DNA of 64,000 nucleotides from Azolla caroliniana. Its lineage: Eukaryota; Polypodiophyta. The DNA is taken from NCBI GenBank assembly GCA_043228905.1, contig JBHGNT010000006.1:124001-188000 (forward strand), written 5' to 3'. The stretch's first letter is position 1, and the number at the start of each line of letters is the position of its first letter. The notes under the pieces were generated by a model. That model was not told where the DNA came from. It made no database searches and saw only the letters and a program-made list of their open reading frames with translations. The position numbers and the translations under genes are program-made. Shown one piece after another: positions 38,477-52,759 of the stretch.

Positions 38477-41400
38477 GCCTGAGTTTCAAAATCTTGATTT
38501 TTTAATTCCATATCATAGCTAGCGTTGTTAGCTTCGATTCGCATGTTTGAACACAAAAATCCGATATCACACGAGCCAGGTATGAACATTTTAATTTACT
38601 CAAGGGCTCCTCTCAACTCACTCCTAAAATTTGGTAATTACGTCATGTCTCTCGACCTGAGTTTCAAAATCTTGATTTTTTAATTCCATATCATAGCTAG
38701 CGTTGTTAGCTTCGATTTGCATGTTTGAACACAAAAATCCGATATCACACGAGCCAGGTATGAACATTTTAATTTACTCAAGCGCTCCTCTCAACTCACT
38801 CCTCAAATTTGGTAATTACGTCATGTCTCTCGACCTGAGTTTCAAAATCTTGATTTTTTAATTCTATATGATAGCTAGCGTTGTTAGCTTCGATTCGCAT
38901 GTTTGAACACAAAAATCCGATATCACACGAGCCAGGTATGAACATTTTAATTTACCTACTAGCTCTTCTCAACTAACTCCTCAAATTTGGTAATTTCGTC
39001 ATGTCTCTCGACCTGAGTTTCAAAATCTTGATTTTTTAATTCCATATCATAGCTAGCGTTGTTAGCTTCGCTTCGCATGTTTGTACACAAAAATCCGATA
39101 TCACACGAGCCAGGTATGAACATTTTAATTTACCTACTAGCTCTTCTCAACTCACTCCTCAAATTTGGTAATTTCGTCATGTCTCTCGACCTGAGTTTCA
39201 AAATCTTGATTTTTTAATTCTATATGATAGCTAGCGTTGTTAGCTTCGATTCGCATATTTGAACACAAATATCCGATATCACACGAGCCAGGTATGAACA
39301 TTTTAATTTACTCAAGGGCTCCTCTCAACTCACTCCTGAAATTTGGTAATTACGTCATGTCTCTCGACCTGAGTTGCAAAATCTTGATTTTTTAATTCTA
39401 TATGATAGCTAGCGTTGTTAGCTTCGATTCGCATGTTTGAACACAAAAATCCGATATCACACGAGCCAGGTATGAACATTTTAATTTACCTACTAGCTCT
39501 TCTCAACTCAATCCTCAAATTTGGTAATTTCGTCATGTCTCTCGACCTGAGTTTCAAAATCTTGATTTTTTAATTCCATATCATAGCTAGCGTTGTTAGC
39601 TTCGATTCGCATGTTTGTACACAAAAATCTGATATCACACGAGCCAGGTATGAACATTTTTATTTACCTACTAGCTCTTCTCAACTCACTCCTCAAATTT
39701 GGTAATTACGTCATGTCTCTCGAGCTGATTTTCAAAATCTTGATTTTTTAATTCTATATGATAGCTAGCATTGTTAGCTTCCATTCTCATGTTTGAATAG
39801 AAAAATCCGATATCACACGAGCCAGGTATGAACATTTTAATTTACTCAAGGACTCCTCTCAACTGACTCCTCAAATTTGGTAATTTCGTCATGTCTCTCG
39901 ACCTGAGTTTCAGAATCTTGATATTTTTATTCCATATCATAGCTAGCGTTGTTAGCTTCGATTCGCCTGTTTGAATATAAAAATCCGATGTCACACGAGC
40001 CAGGTATGAACATTTTAATTTACCTACTAGCTCTTCTCAACTAACTCCTCAAATTTGGTAATTACGTCATGTCTCTCGACCTGAGTTTCAAAATCTTGAT
40101 TTTTTAATTCTATATGATAGCTAGCGTTGTTAGCTTCGATTCGCATGTTTGAACACAAAAATCCGATATCACACGAGCCAGGTATGAACATTTTAATTTA
40201 CCTACTAGCTCTTCTCAACTAACTCCTCAAATTTGGTAATTTCGTCATGTCTCTCGACCTGAGTTTCAAAATCTTGATTTTTTAATTCCATATCATAGCT
40301 AGCGTTGTTAGCTTCGCTTCGCATGTTTGTACACAAAAATCCGATATCACACGAGCCAGGTATGAACATTTTAATTTACCTACTAGCTCTTCTCAACTCA
40401 CTCCTCAAATTTGGTAATTTCGTCATGTCTCTCGACCTGAGTTTCAAAATCTTGATTTTTTAATTCTATATGATAGCTAGCGTTGTTAGCTTCGATTCGC
40501 ATATTTGAACACAAATATCCGATATCACACGAGCCAGGTATGAACATTTTAATTTACTCAAGGGCTCCTCTCAACTCACTCCTGAAATTTGGTAATTACG
40601 TCATGTCTCTCGACCTGAGTTTCAAAATCTTGATTTTTTAATTCTATATGATAGCTAGCGTTGTTAGCTTCGATTCGCATGTTTGAACACAAAAATCCGA
40701 TATCACACGAGCCAGGTATGAACATTTTAATTTACCTACTAGCTCTTCTCAACTCAATCCTCAAATTTGGTAATTTCGTCATGTCTCTCGACCTGAGTTT
40801 CAAAATCTTGATTTTTTAATTCCATATCATAGCTAGCGTTGTTAGCTTCGATTCGCATGTTTGTACACAAAAATCTGATATCACACGAGCCAGGTATGAA
40901 CATTTTAATTTACTCAAGCGCTCCTCTCAACTCACTCCTCAAATTTGGTAATTACGTCATGTCTCTGGACCTGAGTTTCCAAATCTTGATTTTTTAATTC
41001 CATATGATAGCTAGCGTTGTTAGCTTCGATTCGCATGTTTGAACACAAAAATCCGATATCACACGAGCCAGGTATGAACATTTTAATTTACCTACTAGCT
41101 CTTGTCAACTGAGTTCTCAAATTTGGTAATTTCGTCATGTCTCTCGACCTGAGTTTCAGAATCTTGATTTTTTAATTCCATATCATAGCTAGCGTTGTTA
41201 GCTTCGATTCGCATGTTTGTACTCAAAAATCCGATGTTACACGAGCCAGGTATGAACATTTTTATTTACCTACTAGCTCTTCTCAACTCAATCCTCAAAT
41301 TTGGTAATTTCGTCATGTCTCTCGACCTGAGTTTCAAAATCTTGATTTTTTAATTCTATATGATAGCTAGCGTTGTTAGCTTCGATTCGCATGTTTGAAC

Positions 41401-42926
41401 ACAAAAATCCGATATCACACGAGCCAGGTATGAACATTTTAATTTACCTACTAGCTCTTCTCAACTCAATCCTCAAACTTGGTATTTTCTTCATGTCTCT
41501 CGACCTGAGTTTCAAAATCTTGATTTTTTAATTCTATATCATAGCTAGCGTTGTTAGCTTCGATTCGCATGTTTGTACACAAAAATCCGATATCACAGGA
41601 GCCAGGTATGAACATTTTTATTTACTCAAGGGCTCCTCTCAACTCACTCCTCAAATTTGGTAATTACGTCATGTCTCTCGACCTGAGTTTCAAAATCTTG
41701 ATTTTTTAATTTCATATCATAGCTAGCGTTGTTAGCTTCGATTTGCATGTTTGAACACAAAAATCCGATATCACACGAGCCAGGTATGAACATTTTAATT
41801 TACTCAAGCGCTCCTCTCAACTCACTCCTCAAATTTGGTAATTACGTCATGTCTCTGGACCTGAGTTTCAAAATCTTGATTTTTTAATTCCATATGATAG
41901 CTAGCGTTGTTAGCTTCGATTCGCATGTTTGAACACAAAAATCCGATATCACACGAGCCAGGTATGAACATTTTAAGTTACCTACTAGCTCTTCTCAACT
42001 GAGTTCTCAAATTTGGTAATTTCGTCATGTCTCTCGACCTGAGTTTCAAAATCTTGATTTTTTAATTCTATATAATAGCTAGCGTTGTTAGCTTCGATTC
42101 GCATGTTTGAACATAAAAATCCGATATCACACGAGCCAGGTATGAACATTTTAATTTACCTACTAGCTCTTCTCAACTGAATGCTCAAATTTGGTAATTT
42201 CGTCATGTCTCTCGACCTTAGTTTCAAAAACTTGATTTTTTAATTCCATATCATAGCTAGCGTTGTTAGCTTCGATTCGCATGTTTGAACACAAATATCC
42301 GATATCACACGAGCCAGGTATGAACATTTTAATTTACTCAAGGGCTCCTCTCAACTCACTCCTGAAATTTGGTAATTACGTCATGTCTCTCGACCTGAGT
42401 TTCAAAATCTTGATTTTTTAATTCTATATGATAGCTAGCGTTGTTAGCTTCGATTCGCATGTTTGAACACAAAAATCCGATATCACACGAGCCAGGTATG
42501 AACATTTTAATTTACCTACTAGCTCTTCTCAACTCAATCCTCAAATTTGGTAATTTCGTCATGTCTCTCGGCCTGAGTTTCAAAATCTTGATTTTTTAAT
42601 TCCATATCATAGCTAGCGTTGTTAGCTTCGATTTGCATGTTTGTACACAAAAATCCAATATCACACGAGCCAGGTATGAACATTTTTATTTACCTACTAG
42701 CTCTTCTCAACTAACTCCTCAAATTTGGTAACTTCGTCATGTCTCTCGACCTGAGTTTCAAAATCTTGATTTTTTAATTCCATATGATAGCTAGCGTTGT
42801 TAGCTTCGCTTCGCATGTTTGTACACAAAAATCCGATATCACACGAGCCAGGTATGAACATTTTAATTTACCTACTAGCTCTTCTCAACTCAATCCTCAA
42901 ATTTGGTAATTTCGTCATGTCTCTCG
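38477..42926 (+). repeat. 25-mer block B (4,450 bp), lacking the 12-mer block
   Basis: Exactly one 25-mer, in tandem with C. Carries every block A marker at +6,586, for example GATATTTTTATT at 39920. It shares with C, but not A, the derived bases C at 41478 and T at 41485 (CAAACTTGGTATTTTC). It alone has A at 38550 (TTTGAACAC), where A (31964) and C (43000) have T. The B/C join lies within about 42829-42926, in sequence common to both sides. Confidence 0.92.
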
Positions 42927-45900
42927 GCCTGAGTTTCAAAATCTTGATTTTTTAATTCCATATCATAGCTAGCGTTGTTAGCTTCGATTCGCATGTTTGT
43001 ACACAAAAATCCGATATCACACGAGCCAGGTATGAACATTTTAATTTACTCAAGGGCTCCTCTCAACTCACTCCTAAAATTTGGTAATTACGTCATGTCT
43101 CTCGACCTGAGTTTCAAAATCTTGATTTTTTAATTCCATATCATAGCTAGCGTTGTTAGCTTCGATTTGCATGTTTGAACACAAAAATCCGATATCACAC
43201 GAGCCAGGTATGAACATTTTAATTTACTCAAGCGCTCCTCTCAACTCACTCCTCAAATTTGGTAATTACGTCATGTCTCTCGACCTGAGTTTCAAAATCT
43301 TGATTTTTTAATTCTATATGATAGCTAGCGTTGTTAGCTTCGATTCGCATGTTTGAACACAAAAATCCGATATCACACGAGCCAGGTATGAACATTTTAA
43401 TTTACCTACTAGCTCTTCTCAACTAACTCCTCAAATTTGGTAATTTCGTCATGTCTCTCGACCTGAGTTTCAAAATCTTGATTTTTTAATTCCATATCAT
43501 AGCTAGCGTTGTTAGCTTCGCTTCGCATGTTTGTACACAAAAATCCGATATCACACGAGCCAGGTATGAACATTTTAATTTACCTACTAGCTCTTCTCAA
43601 CTCACTCCTCAAATTTGGTAATTTCGTCATGTCTCTCGACCTGAGTTTCAAAATCTTGATTTTTTAATTCTATATGATAGCTAGCGTTGTTAGCTTCGAT
43701 TCGCATATTTGAACACAAATATCCGATATCACACGAGCCAGGTATGAACATTTTAATTTACTCAAGGGCTCCTCTCAACTCACTCCTGAAATTTGGTAAT
43801 TACGTCATGTCTCTCGACCTGAGTTGCAAAATCTTGATTTTTTAATTCTATATGATAGCTAGCGTTGTTAGCTTCGATTCGCATGTTTGAACACAAAAAT
43901 CCGATATCACACGAGCCAGGTATGAACATTTTAATTTACCTACTAGCTCTTCTCAACTCAATCCTCAAATTTGGTAATTTCGTCATGTCTCTCGACCTGA
44001 GTTTCAAAATCTTGATTTTTTAATTCCATATCATAGCTAGCGTTGTTAGCTTCGATTCGCATGTTTGTACACAAAAATCTGATATCACACGAGCCAGGTA
44101 TGAACATTTTTATTTACCTACTAGCTCTTCTCAACTCACTCCTCAAATTTGGTAATTACGTCATGTCTCTCGAGCTGATTTTCAAAATCTTGATTTTTTA
44201 ATTCTATATGATAGCTAGCATTGTTAGCTTCCATTCTCATGTTTGAATAGAAAAATCCGATATCACACGAGCCAGGTATGAACATTTTAATTTACTCAAG
44301 GACTCCTCTCAACTGACTCCTCAAATTTGGTAATTTCGTCATGTCTCTCGACCTGAGTTTCAGAATCTTGATATTTTTATTCCATATCATAGCTAGCGTT
44401 GTTAGCTTCGATTCGCCTGTTTGAATATAAAAATCCGATGTCACACGAGCCAGGTATGAACATTTTAATTTACCTACTAGCTCTTCTCAACTAACTCCTC
44501 AAATTTGGTAATTACGTCATGTCTCTCGACCTGAGTTTCAAAATCTTGATTTTTTAATTCTATATGATAGCTAGCGTTGTTAGCTTCGATTCGCATGTTT
44601 GAACACAAAAATCCGATATCACACGAGCCAGGTATGAACATTTTAATTTACCTACTAGCTCTTCTCAACTAACTCCTCAAATTTGGTAATTTCGTCATGT
44701 CTCTCGACCTGAGTTTCAAAATCTTGATTTTTTAATTCCATATCATAGCTAGCGTTGTTAGCTTCGCTTCGCATGTTTGTACACAAAAATCCGATATCAC
44801 ACGAGCCAGGTATGAACATTTTAATTTACCTACTAGCTCTTCTCAACTCACTCCTCAAATTTGGTAATTTCGTCATGTCTCTCGACCTGAGTTTCAAAAT
44901 CTTGATTTTTTAATTCTATATGATAGCTAGCGTTGTTAGCTTCGATTCGCATATTTGAACACAAATATCCGATATCACACGAGCCAGGTATGAACATTTT
45001 AATTTACTCAAGGGCTCCTCTCAACTCACTCCTGAAATTTGGTAATTACGTCATGTCTCTCGACCTGAGTTTCAAAATCTTGATTTTTTAATTCTATATG
45101 ATAGCTAGCGTTGTTAGCTTCGATTCGCATGTTTGAACACAAAAATCCGATATCACACGAGCCAGGTATGAACATTTTAATTTACCTACTAGCTCTTCTC
45201 AACTCAATCCTCAAATTTGGTAATTTCGTCATGTCTCTCGACCTGAGTTTCAAAATCTTGATTTTTTAATTCCATATCATAGCTAGCGTTGTTAGCTTCG
45301 ATTCGCATGTTTGTACACAAAAATCTGATATCACACGAGCCAGGTATGAACATTTTAATTTACTCAAGCGCTCCTCTCAACTCACTCCTCAAATTTGGTA
45401 ATTACGTCATGTCTCTGGACCTGAGTTTCCAAATCTTGATTTTTTAATTCCATATGATAGCTAGCGTTGTTAGCTTCGATTCGCATGTTTGAACACAAAA
45501 ATCCGATATCACACGAGCCAGGTATGAACATTTTAATTTACCTACTAGCTCTTGTCAACTGAGTTCTCAAATTTGGTAATTTCGTCATGTCTCTCGACCT
45601 GAGTTTCAGAATCTTGATTTTTTAATTCCATATCATAGCTAGCGTTGTTAGCTTCGATTCGCATGTTTGTACTCAAAAATCCGATGTTACACGAGCCAGG
45701 TATGAACATTTTTATTTACCTACTAGCTCTTCTCAACTCAATCCTCAAATTTGGTAATTTCGTCATGTCTCTCGACCTGAGTTTCAAAATCTTGATTTTT
45801 TAATTCTATATGATAGCTAGCGTTGTTAGCTTCGATTCGCATGTTTGAACACAAAAATCCGATATCACACGAGCCAGGTATGAACATTTTAATTTACCTA

Positions 45901-47376
45901 CTAGCTCTTCTCAACTCAATCCTCAAACTTGGTATTTTCTTCATGTCTCTCGACCTGAGTTTCAAAATCTTGATTTTTTAATTCTATATCATAGCTAGCG
46001 TTGTTAGCTTCGATTCGCATGTTTGTACACAAAAATCCGATATCACAGGAGCCAGGTATGAACATTTTTATTTACTCAAGGGCTCCTCTCAACTCACTCC
46101 TCAAATTTGGTAATTACGTCATGTCTCTCGACCTGAGTTTCAAAATCTTGATTTTTTAATTTCATATCATAGCTAGCGTTGTTAGCTTCGATTTGCATGT
46201 TTGAACACAAAAATCCGATATCACACGAGCCAGGTATGAACATTTTAATTTACTCAAGCGCTCCTCTCAACTCACTCCTCAAATTTGGTAATTACGTCAT
46301 GTCTCTGGACCTGAGTTTCAAAATCTTGATTTTTTAATTCCATATGATAGCTAGCGTTGTTAGCTTCGATTCGCATGTTTGAACACAAAAATCCGATATC
46401 ACACGAGCCAGGTATGAACATTTTAAGTTACCTACTAGCTCTTCTCAACTGAGTTCTCAAATTTGGTAATTTCGTCATGTCTCTCGACCTGAGTTTCAAA
46501 ATCTTGATTTTTTAATTCTATATAATAGCTAGCGTTGTTAGCTTCGATTCGCATGTTTGAACATAAAAATCCGATATCACACGAGCCAGGTATGAACATT
46601 TTAATTTACCTACTAGCTCTTCTCAACTGAATGCTCAAATTTGGTAATTTCGTCATGTCTCTCGACCTTAGTTTCAAAAACTTGATTTTTTAATTCCATA
46701 TCATAGCTAGCGTTGTTAGCTTCGATTCGCATGTTTGAACACAAATATCCGATATCACACGAGCCAGGTATGAACATTTTAATTTACTCAAGGGCTCCTC
46801 TCAACTCACTCCTGAAATTTGGTAATTACGTCATGTCTCTCGACCTGAGTTTCAAAATCTTGATTTTTTAATTCTATATGATAGCTAGCGTTGTTAGCTT
46901 CGATTCGCATGTTTGAACACAAAAATCCGATATCACACGAGCCAGGTATGAACATTTTAATTTACCTACTAGCTCTTCTCAACTCAATCCTCAAATTTGG
47001 TAATTTCGTCATGTCTCTCGGCCTGAGTTTCAAAATCTTGATTTTTTAATTCCATATCATAGCTAGCGTTGTTAGCTTCGATTTGCATGTTTGTACACAA
47101 AAATCCAATATCACACGAGCCAGGTATGAACATTTTTATTTACCTACTAGCTCTTCTCAACTAACTCCTCAAATTTGGTAACTTCGTCATGTCTCTCGAC
47201 CTGAGTTTCAAAATCTTGATTTTTTAATTCCATATGATAGCTAGCGTTGTTAGCTTCGCTTCGCATGTTTGTACACAAAAATCCGATATCACACGAGCCA
47301 GGTATGAACATTTTAATTTACCTACTAGCTCTTCTCAACTCAATCCTCAAATTTGGTAATTTCGTCATGTCTCTCG
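42927..47376 (+). repeat. 25-mer block C (4,450 bp)
   Basis: Third copy, 4,450 bp after B. GATATTTTTATT is at 44370, and the B/C-specific bases are at 45928 and 45935. It is followed directly by a partial 12-mer block, as in A plus I. B and C are therefore the most recently separated pair, while C's right side matches the A+I arrangement. Confidence 0.92.
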
Positions 47377-48872
47377 ACCTGAGTTTCAAAATCTTGATTT
47401 TTTAATTCCATATCATAGCTAGCGTTGTTAGCTTCGATTCGCATGTTTGTACACAAAAATCCGATATCACACGAGCCAGGTATGAACATTTTAATTTACT
47501 TAAGGGCTCCTCTCAACTCACTCCTCAAATTTGGTAATTACGTCATGTCTCTCGACCTGAGTTTCAAAATCTTGATTTTTTAATTCTATATGATAGCTAG
47601 CGTTGTTAGCTTCGATTCGCATGTTTGAACACAAAAATCCGATATCACACGAGCCAGGTATGAACATTTTAATTTACCTACTAGCTCTTCTCAACTCAAT
47701 CCTCAAATTTGGTAATTTCGTCATGTCTCTCGACCTGAGTTTCAAAATCTTGATTTTTTAATTCCATATCATAGCTAGCGTTGTTAGCTTCGATTCGCAT
47801 GTTTGTACACAAAAATCTGATATCACACGAGCCAGGTATGAACATTTTTATTTACCTACTAGCTCTTCTCAACTCACTCCTCAAATTTGGTAATTACGTC
47901 ATGTCTCTCGAGCTGATTTTCAAAATCTTGATTTTTTAATTCTATATGATAGCAAGCATTGTTAGCTTCCATTCGCATGTTTGAATACAAAAATCCGATA
48001 TCACACGAGCTAGGTATGAACATTTTAATTTACTCAAGGACTCCTCTCAACTGACTCCTCAAATTTGGTAATTTCGTCATGTCTCTCGACCTGAGTTTCA
48101 GAATCTTGATTTTTTAACTCCATATCATAGCTAGCGTTGTTAGCTTCGATTCGCATGTTTGAATATAAAAATCCGATGTCACACGAGCCAGGTATGAACA
48201 TTTTAATTTACCTACTAGCTCTTCTCAACTCACTCCTCAAATTTGGTAATTTTGTCATGTCTCTCGACCTGAGTTTCAGAATTTTGATTTTTTAATTCCA
48301 TATCATAGCTAGCGTTGTTAGCTTCGATTTGCATGTTTGAATATAAAAATCCGATGTCACACGAGCCAGGTATGAACATTTTAATTTACCTACTAGCACT
48401 TCTCAACTCAGTTCTCATATTTGGTAATTTCGTCATGTCTCTCGACCTGAGTTTCAAAATCTTGATTTTTTAATTCTATATGATAGCTAGCGTTGTTAGC
48501 TTCGATTCGCATGTTTGAACATAAAAATCCGATATCACACGAGCCAGGTATGAACATTTTTATTTACCTACTAGCTCTTCTCAACTGAGTTCTCAAATTT
48601 GGTAATTTCGTCATGTCTCTCGACCTGAGTTTCAGAATCTTGATTTTTTAATTCCATATCATAGCTAGCGTTGTTAGCTTCGATTCGCATGTTTGTACTC
48701 AAAAATCCGATGTCACACGAGCCAGGTATGAACATTTTTATTTACCTACTAGCTCTTCTCAACTCAATCCTCAAATTTGGTAATTTCGTCATGTCTCTCG
48801 ACCTGAGTTTCAAAATCTTGATTTTTTAATTCTATATGATAGCTAGCGTTGTTAGCTTCGATTCGCATGTTT
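47377..48872 (+). repeat. Partial 12-mer block I after C
   Basis: Matches 36341-37836 at an offset of 11,036 bp (62 monomers), with AGCAAGCATT at 47951, CGAGCTAGG about 48008, TAACTCC about 48115, AGAATTTTGATT about 48278 and ACTAGCACTT about 48394. It has the usual CACGAGCC where block I has CACGATCC. Identity stops at about 48872, where this copy continues GAACAC and block I continues GTACAC. Confidence 0.88.
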
Positions 48873-50380
48873 GAACACAAAAATCCGATATCACACGAGC
48901 CAGGTATGAACATTTTAAGTTACCTACTAGCTCTTCTCAACTGAGTTCTCAAATTTGGTAATTTCGTCATGTCTCTCGACCTGAGTTTCAAAATCTTGAT
49001 TTTTTAATTCTATATGATAGCTAGCGTTGTTAGCTTCGATTCGCATGTTTGAACATAAAAATCCGATATCACACGAGCCAGGTATGAACATTTTAATTTA
49101 CCTACTAGCTCTTCTCAACTGAATGCTCAAATTTGGTAATTTCGTCATGTCTCTCGACCTTAGTTTCAAAATCTTGATTTTTTAATTCCATATCATAGCT
49201 AGCGTTGTTAGCTTCGATTCGCATGTTTGAACACAAATATCCGATATCACACGAGCCAGGTATGAACATTTTAATTTACTCAAGGGCTCCTCTCAACTCA
49301 CTCCTGAAATTTGGTAATTACGTCATGTCTCTCGACCTGAGTTTCAAAATCTTGATTTTTTAATTCTATATGATAGCTAGCGTTGTTAGCTTCGATTCGC
49401 ATGTTTGAACACAAAAATCCGATATCACACGAGCCAGGTATGAACATTTTAATTTACCTACTAGCTCTTCTCAACTCAATCCTCAAATTTGGTAATTTCG
49501 TCATGTCTCTCGGCCTGAGTTTCAAAATCTTGATTTTTTAATTCCATATCATAGCTAGCGTTGTTAGCTTCGATTTGCATGTTTGTACACAAAAATCCAA
49601 TATCACACGAGCCAGGTATGAACATTTTTATTTACCTACTAGCTCTTCTCAACTAACTCCTCAAATTTGGTAACTTCGTCATGTCTCTCGACCTGAGTTT
49701 CAAAATCTTGATTTTTTAATTCCATATCATAGCTAGCGTTGTTAGCTTCGCTTCGCATGTTTGTACACAAAAATCCGATATCACACGAGCCAGGTATGAA
49801 CATTTTAATTTACCTACTAGCTCTTCTCAACTCAATCCTCAAATTTGGTAATTTCGTCATGTCTCTCGACCTGAGTTTCAAAATCTTGATTTTTTAATTC
49901 CATATCATAGCTAGCGTTGTTAGCTTCGATTCGCATGTTTGTACACAAAAATCCGATATCACACGAGCCAGGTATGAACATTTTAATTTACTTAAGGGCT
50001 CCTCTCAACTCACTCCTCAAATTTGGTAATTACGTCATGTCTCTCGACCTGAGTTTCAAAATCTTGATTTTTTAATTCTATATGATAGCTAGCGTTGTTA
50101 GCTTCGATTCGCATGTTTGAACACAAAAATCCGATATCACACGAGCCAGGTATGAACATTTTAATTTACCGACTAGCTCTTCTCAACTCAATCCTCAAAT
50201 TTGGTAATTTCGTCATGTCTCTCGACCTGAGTTTCAAAATCTTGATTTTTTAATTCCATATCATAGCTAGCGTTGTTAGCTTCGATTCGCATGTTTGTAC
50301 ACAAAAATCTGATATCACACGAGCCAGGTATGAACATTTTTATTTACCTACGAGCTCTTCTCAACTCACTCCTCAAATTT
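48840..50380 (+). repeat. Displaced fragment of the 25-mer/12-mer junction
   Basis: Matches about 46348-47888 in block C and block I at an offset of 2,492 bp (14 monomers). It shares TTTTAAGTTACC (48919 against 46427), CCTTAGTTTC, CTCGGCC, GGTAACTTCG and TTCGCTTCGC. It lacks TATATAATAG and CAAAAACTTG of A, B and C, so it derives from an earlier state or from a different copy. Private changes: TTACCGACTAGC near 50167 and CTACGAGCTC near 50348. Confidence 0.82.
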
Positions 50381-51008
50381 GGTAATTTCGTCATGTCTCT
50401 CGACCTGAGTTTCAAAATCTTGATTTTTTAATTCCATATCATAGCTAGCGTTGTTAGCTTCGATTTGCATGTTTGAACACAAAAATCTGATATCACACGA
50501 GCCAGGTATGAACATTTTAATTTACTCAAGCGCTCCTCTCAACTCACTCCTCAAATTTGGTAATTACGTCATGTCTCTGGACCTGAGTTTCAAAATCTTG
50601 ATTTTTTAATTCCATATGATAGCTAGCGTTGTTAGCTTCGATTCGCATGTTTGAACACAAAAATCCGATATCACACGAGCCAGGTATGAACATTTTAATT
50701 TACCTACTAGCTCTTCTCAACTGAGTTCTCAAATTTGGTAATTTCGTCATGTCTCTCGACCTGAGTTTCAGAATCTTGATTTTTTTATTCCATATCATAG
50801 CTAGCGTTGTTAGCTTCGATTCGCATGTTTGTACACAAAAATCCGATATCACACGAGCCAGGTATGAACAGTTTAATTTACCTACTAGCTCTTCTCAACT
50901 CACTCCTCAAATTTGGTAATTTCGTCATGTCTCTCGACCTGAGTTTCAGAATCTTGATTTTTTAATTCCATATCATAGCTAGCGTTGTTAGCTTCGATTC
51001 GCATGTTT
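50090..51008 (+). repeat. Segment F1, duplicated 15 monomers downstream
   Basis: Matches about 52760-53677 at 2,670 bp. Shared: CTACGAGCTC (50351 and 53021), CTGGACCTGAG, TTTTTTTATTCC (about 50780 and 53450) and GAACAGTTTAATTT (50871 and 53541). Differences are F2's AATTAAGTCATG, TTAATTTCATATC and a one-base T-tract deletion. Confidence 0.83.
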
Positions 51009-52759
51009 GAACATAAAAATCCGATATCACACGAGCCAGGTATGAACATTTTTATTTACCTACTAGCTCTTCTCAACTGAATGCTCAAATTTGGTAATTT
51101 CGTCATGTCTCTCGACCTTAGTTTCAAAATCTTGATTTTTTAATTCCATATCATAGCTAGCGTTGTTAGCTTCGATTCGCATGTTTGAACACAAATATCC
51201 GATATCACACGAGCCAGGTATGAACATTTTAATTTACTCAAGGGCTCCTCTCAACTCACTCCTGAAATTTGGTAATTACGTCATGTCTCTCGACCTGAGT
51301 TTCAAAATCTTGATTTTTTAATTCTATATGATAGCTAGCGTTGTTAGCTTCGATTCGCATGTTTGAACACAAAAATCCGATATCACACGAGCCAGGTATG
51401 AACATTTTAATTTACCTACTAGCTCTTCTCAACTCAATCCTCAAATTTGGTAATTTCGTCATGTCTCTCGGCCTGAGTTTCAAAATCTTGAATTTTTAAT
51501 TCCATATCATAGCTAGCGTTGTTAGCTTCGATTTGCATGTTTGTACACAAAAATCCAATATCACACGAGCCAGGTATGAACATTTTTATTTACCTACTAG
51601 CTCTTCTCAACTCACTCCTCAAATTTGGTAATTACGTCATGTCTCTCGAGCTGAGTTTCAAAATCTTCATTTTTTAATTCTAGATGATAGCTAGCATTGT
51701 TAGCTTCGATTCGCATGTTTGAACACAAAAATCCAATATCACACGAGCCAGGTATGAACAGTTTAATTTACCTACTAGCTCTTCTCAACTCACTCCTCAA
51801 ATTTGGTAATTTCGTCATGTCTCTCGACCTGAGTTTCAGAATCTTGATTTTTTAATTCCATATCATAGCTAGCGTTGTTAGCTTCGATTCGCATGTTTGT
51901 ACTCAAAAATCCGATGTCACACGAGCCAGGTATGAACATTTTTATTTACCTACTAGCTCTTCTCAACTCAATCCTCAAATTTGGTAATTTCGTCATGTCT
52001 CTCGACCTGAGTTTCAAAATCTTGATTTTTTAATTCTATATGATAGCTAGCGTTGTTAGCTTCGATTCGCATGTTTGAACACAAAAATCCGATATCACAC
52101 GAGCCAGGTATGAACATTTTAATTTACCTACTAGCTCTTCTCAACTGAGTTCTCAAATTTGGTAATTTCGTCATGTCTCTCGACCTGAGTTTCAGAATCT
52201 TGATTTTTTTATTCCATATCATAGCTAGCGTTGTTAGCTTCGATTCGCATGTTTGTACACAAAAATCCGATATCACACGAGCCAGGTATGAACAGTTTAA
52301 TTTACCTACTAGCTCTTCTCAACTCACTCCTCAAATTTGGTAATTTCGTCATGTCTCTCGACCTGAGTTTCAGAATCTTGATTTTTTAATTCCATATCAT
52401 AGCTAGCGTTGTTAGCTTCGATTCGCATGTTTGTACACAAAAATCCGATATCACACGAGCCAGGTATGAACATTTTAATTTACTTAAGGGCTCCTCTCAA
52501 CTCACTCCTCAAATTTGGTAATTACGTCATGTCTCTCGACCTGAGTTTCAAAATCTTGATTTTTTAATTCTATATGATAGCTAGCGTTGTTAGCTTCGAT
52601 TCGCATGTTTGAACACAAAAATCCGATATCACACGAGCCAGGTATGAACATTTTAAGTTACCTACTAGCTCTTCTCAACTGAGTTCTCAAATTTGGTAAT
52701 TTCGTCATGTCTCTCGACCTGAGTTTCAAAATCTTGATTTTTTAATTCCATATCATAGC
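51009..52759 (+). repeat. Mosaic monomers between F1 and F2
   Basis: About ten monomers drawn from the families seen around them: CCTTAGTTTC, CTCGGCC, CTTCATTTTT, TGTACTCAAAAATCC and GAACAGTTTAATTT (51761 and 52295). Private changes include CTTGAATTTTTAATTCC near 51488 and TTCTAGATGATAG near 51679. No gene is seen. Confidence 0.78.

Noticed and set aside
31190-48872. Inverted blocks or an orientation switch within the super-HOR
   Set aside because: All monomers read in the same direction throughout. The GTATGAACAT and CTCTCGACC landmarks always occur on the + strand in the same order.
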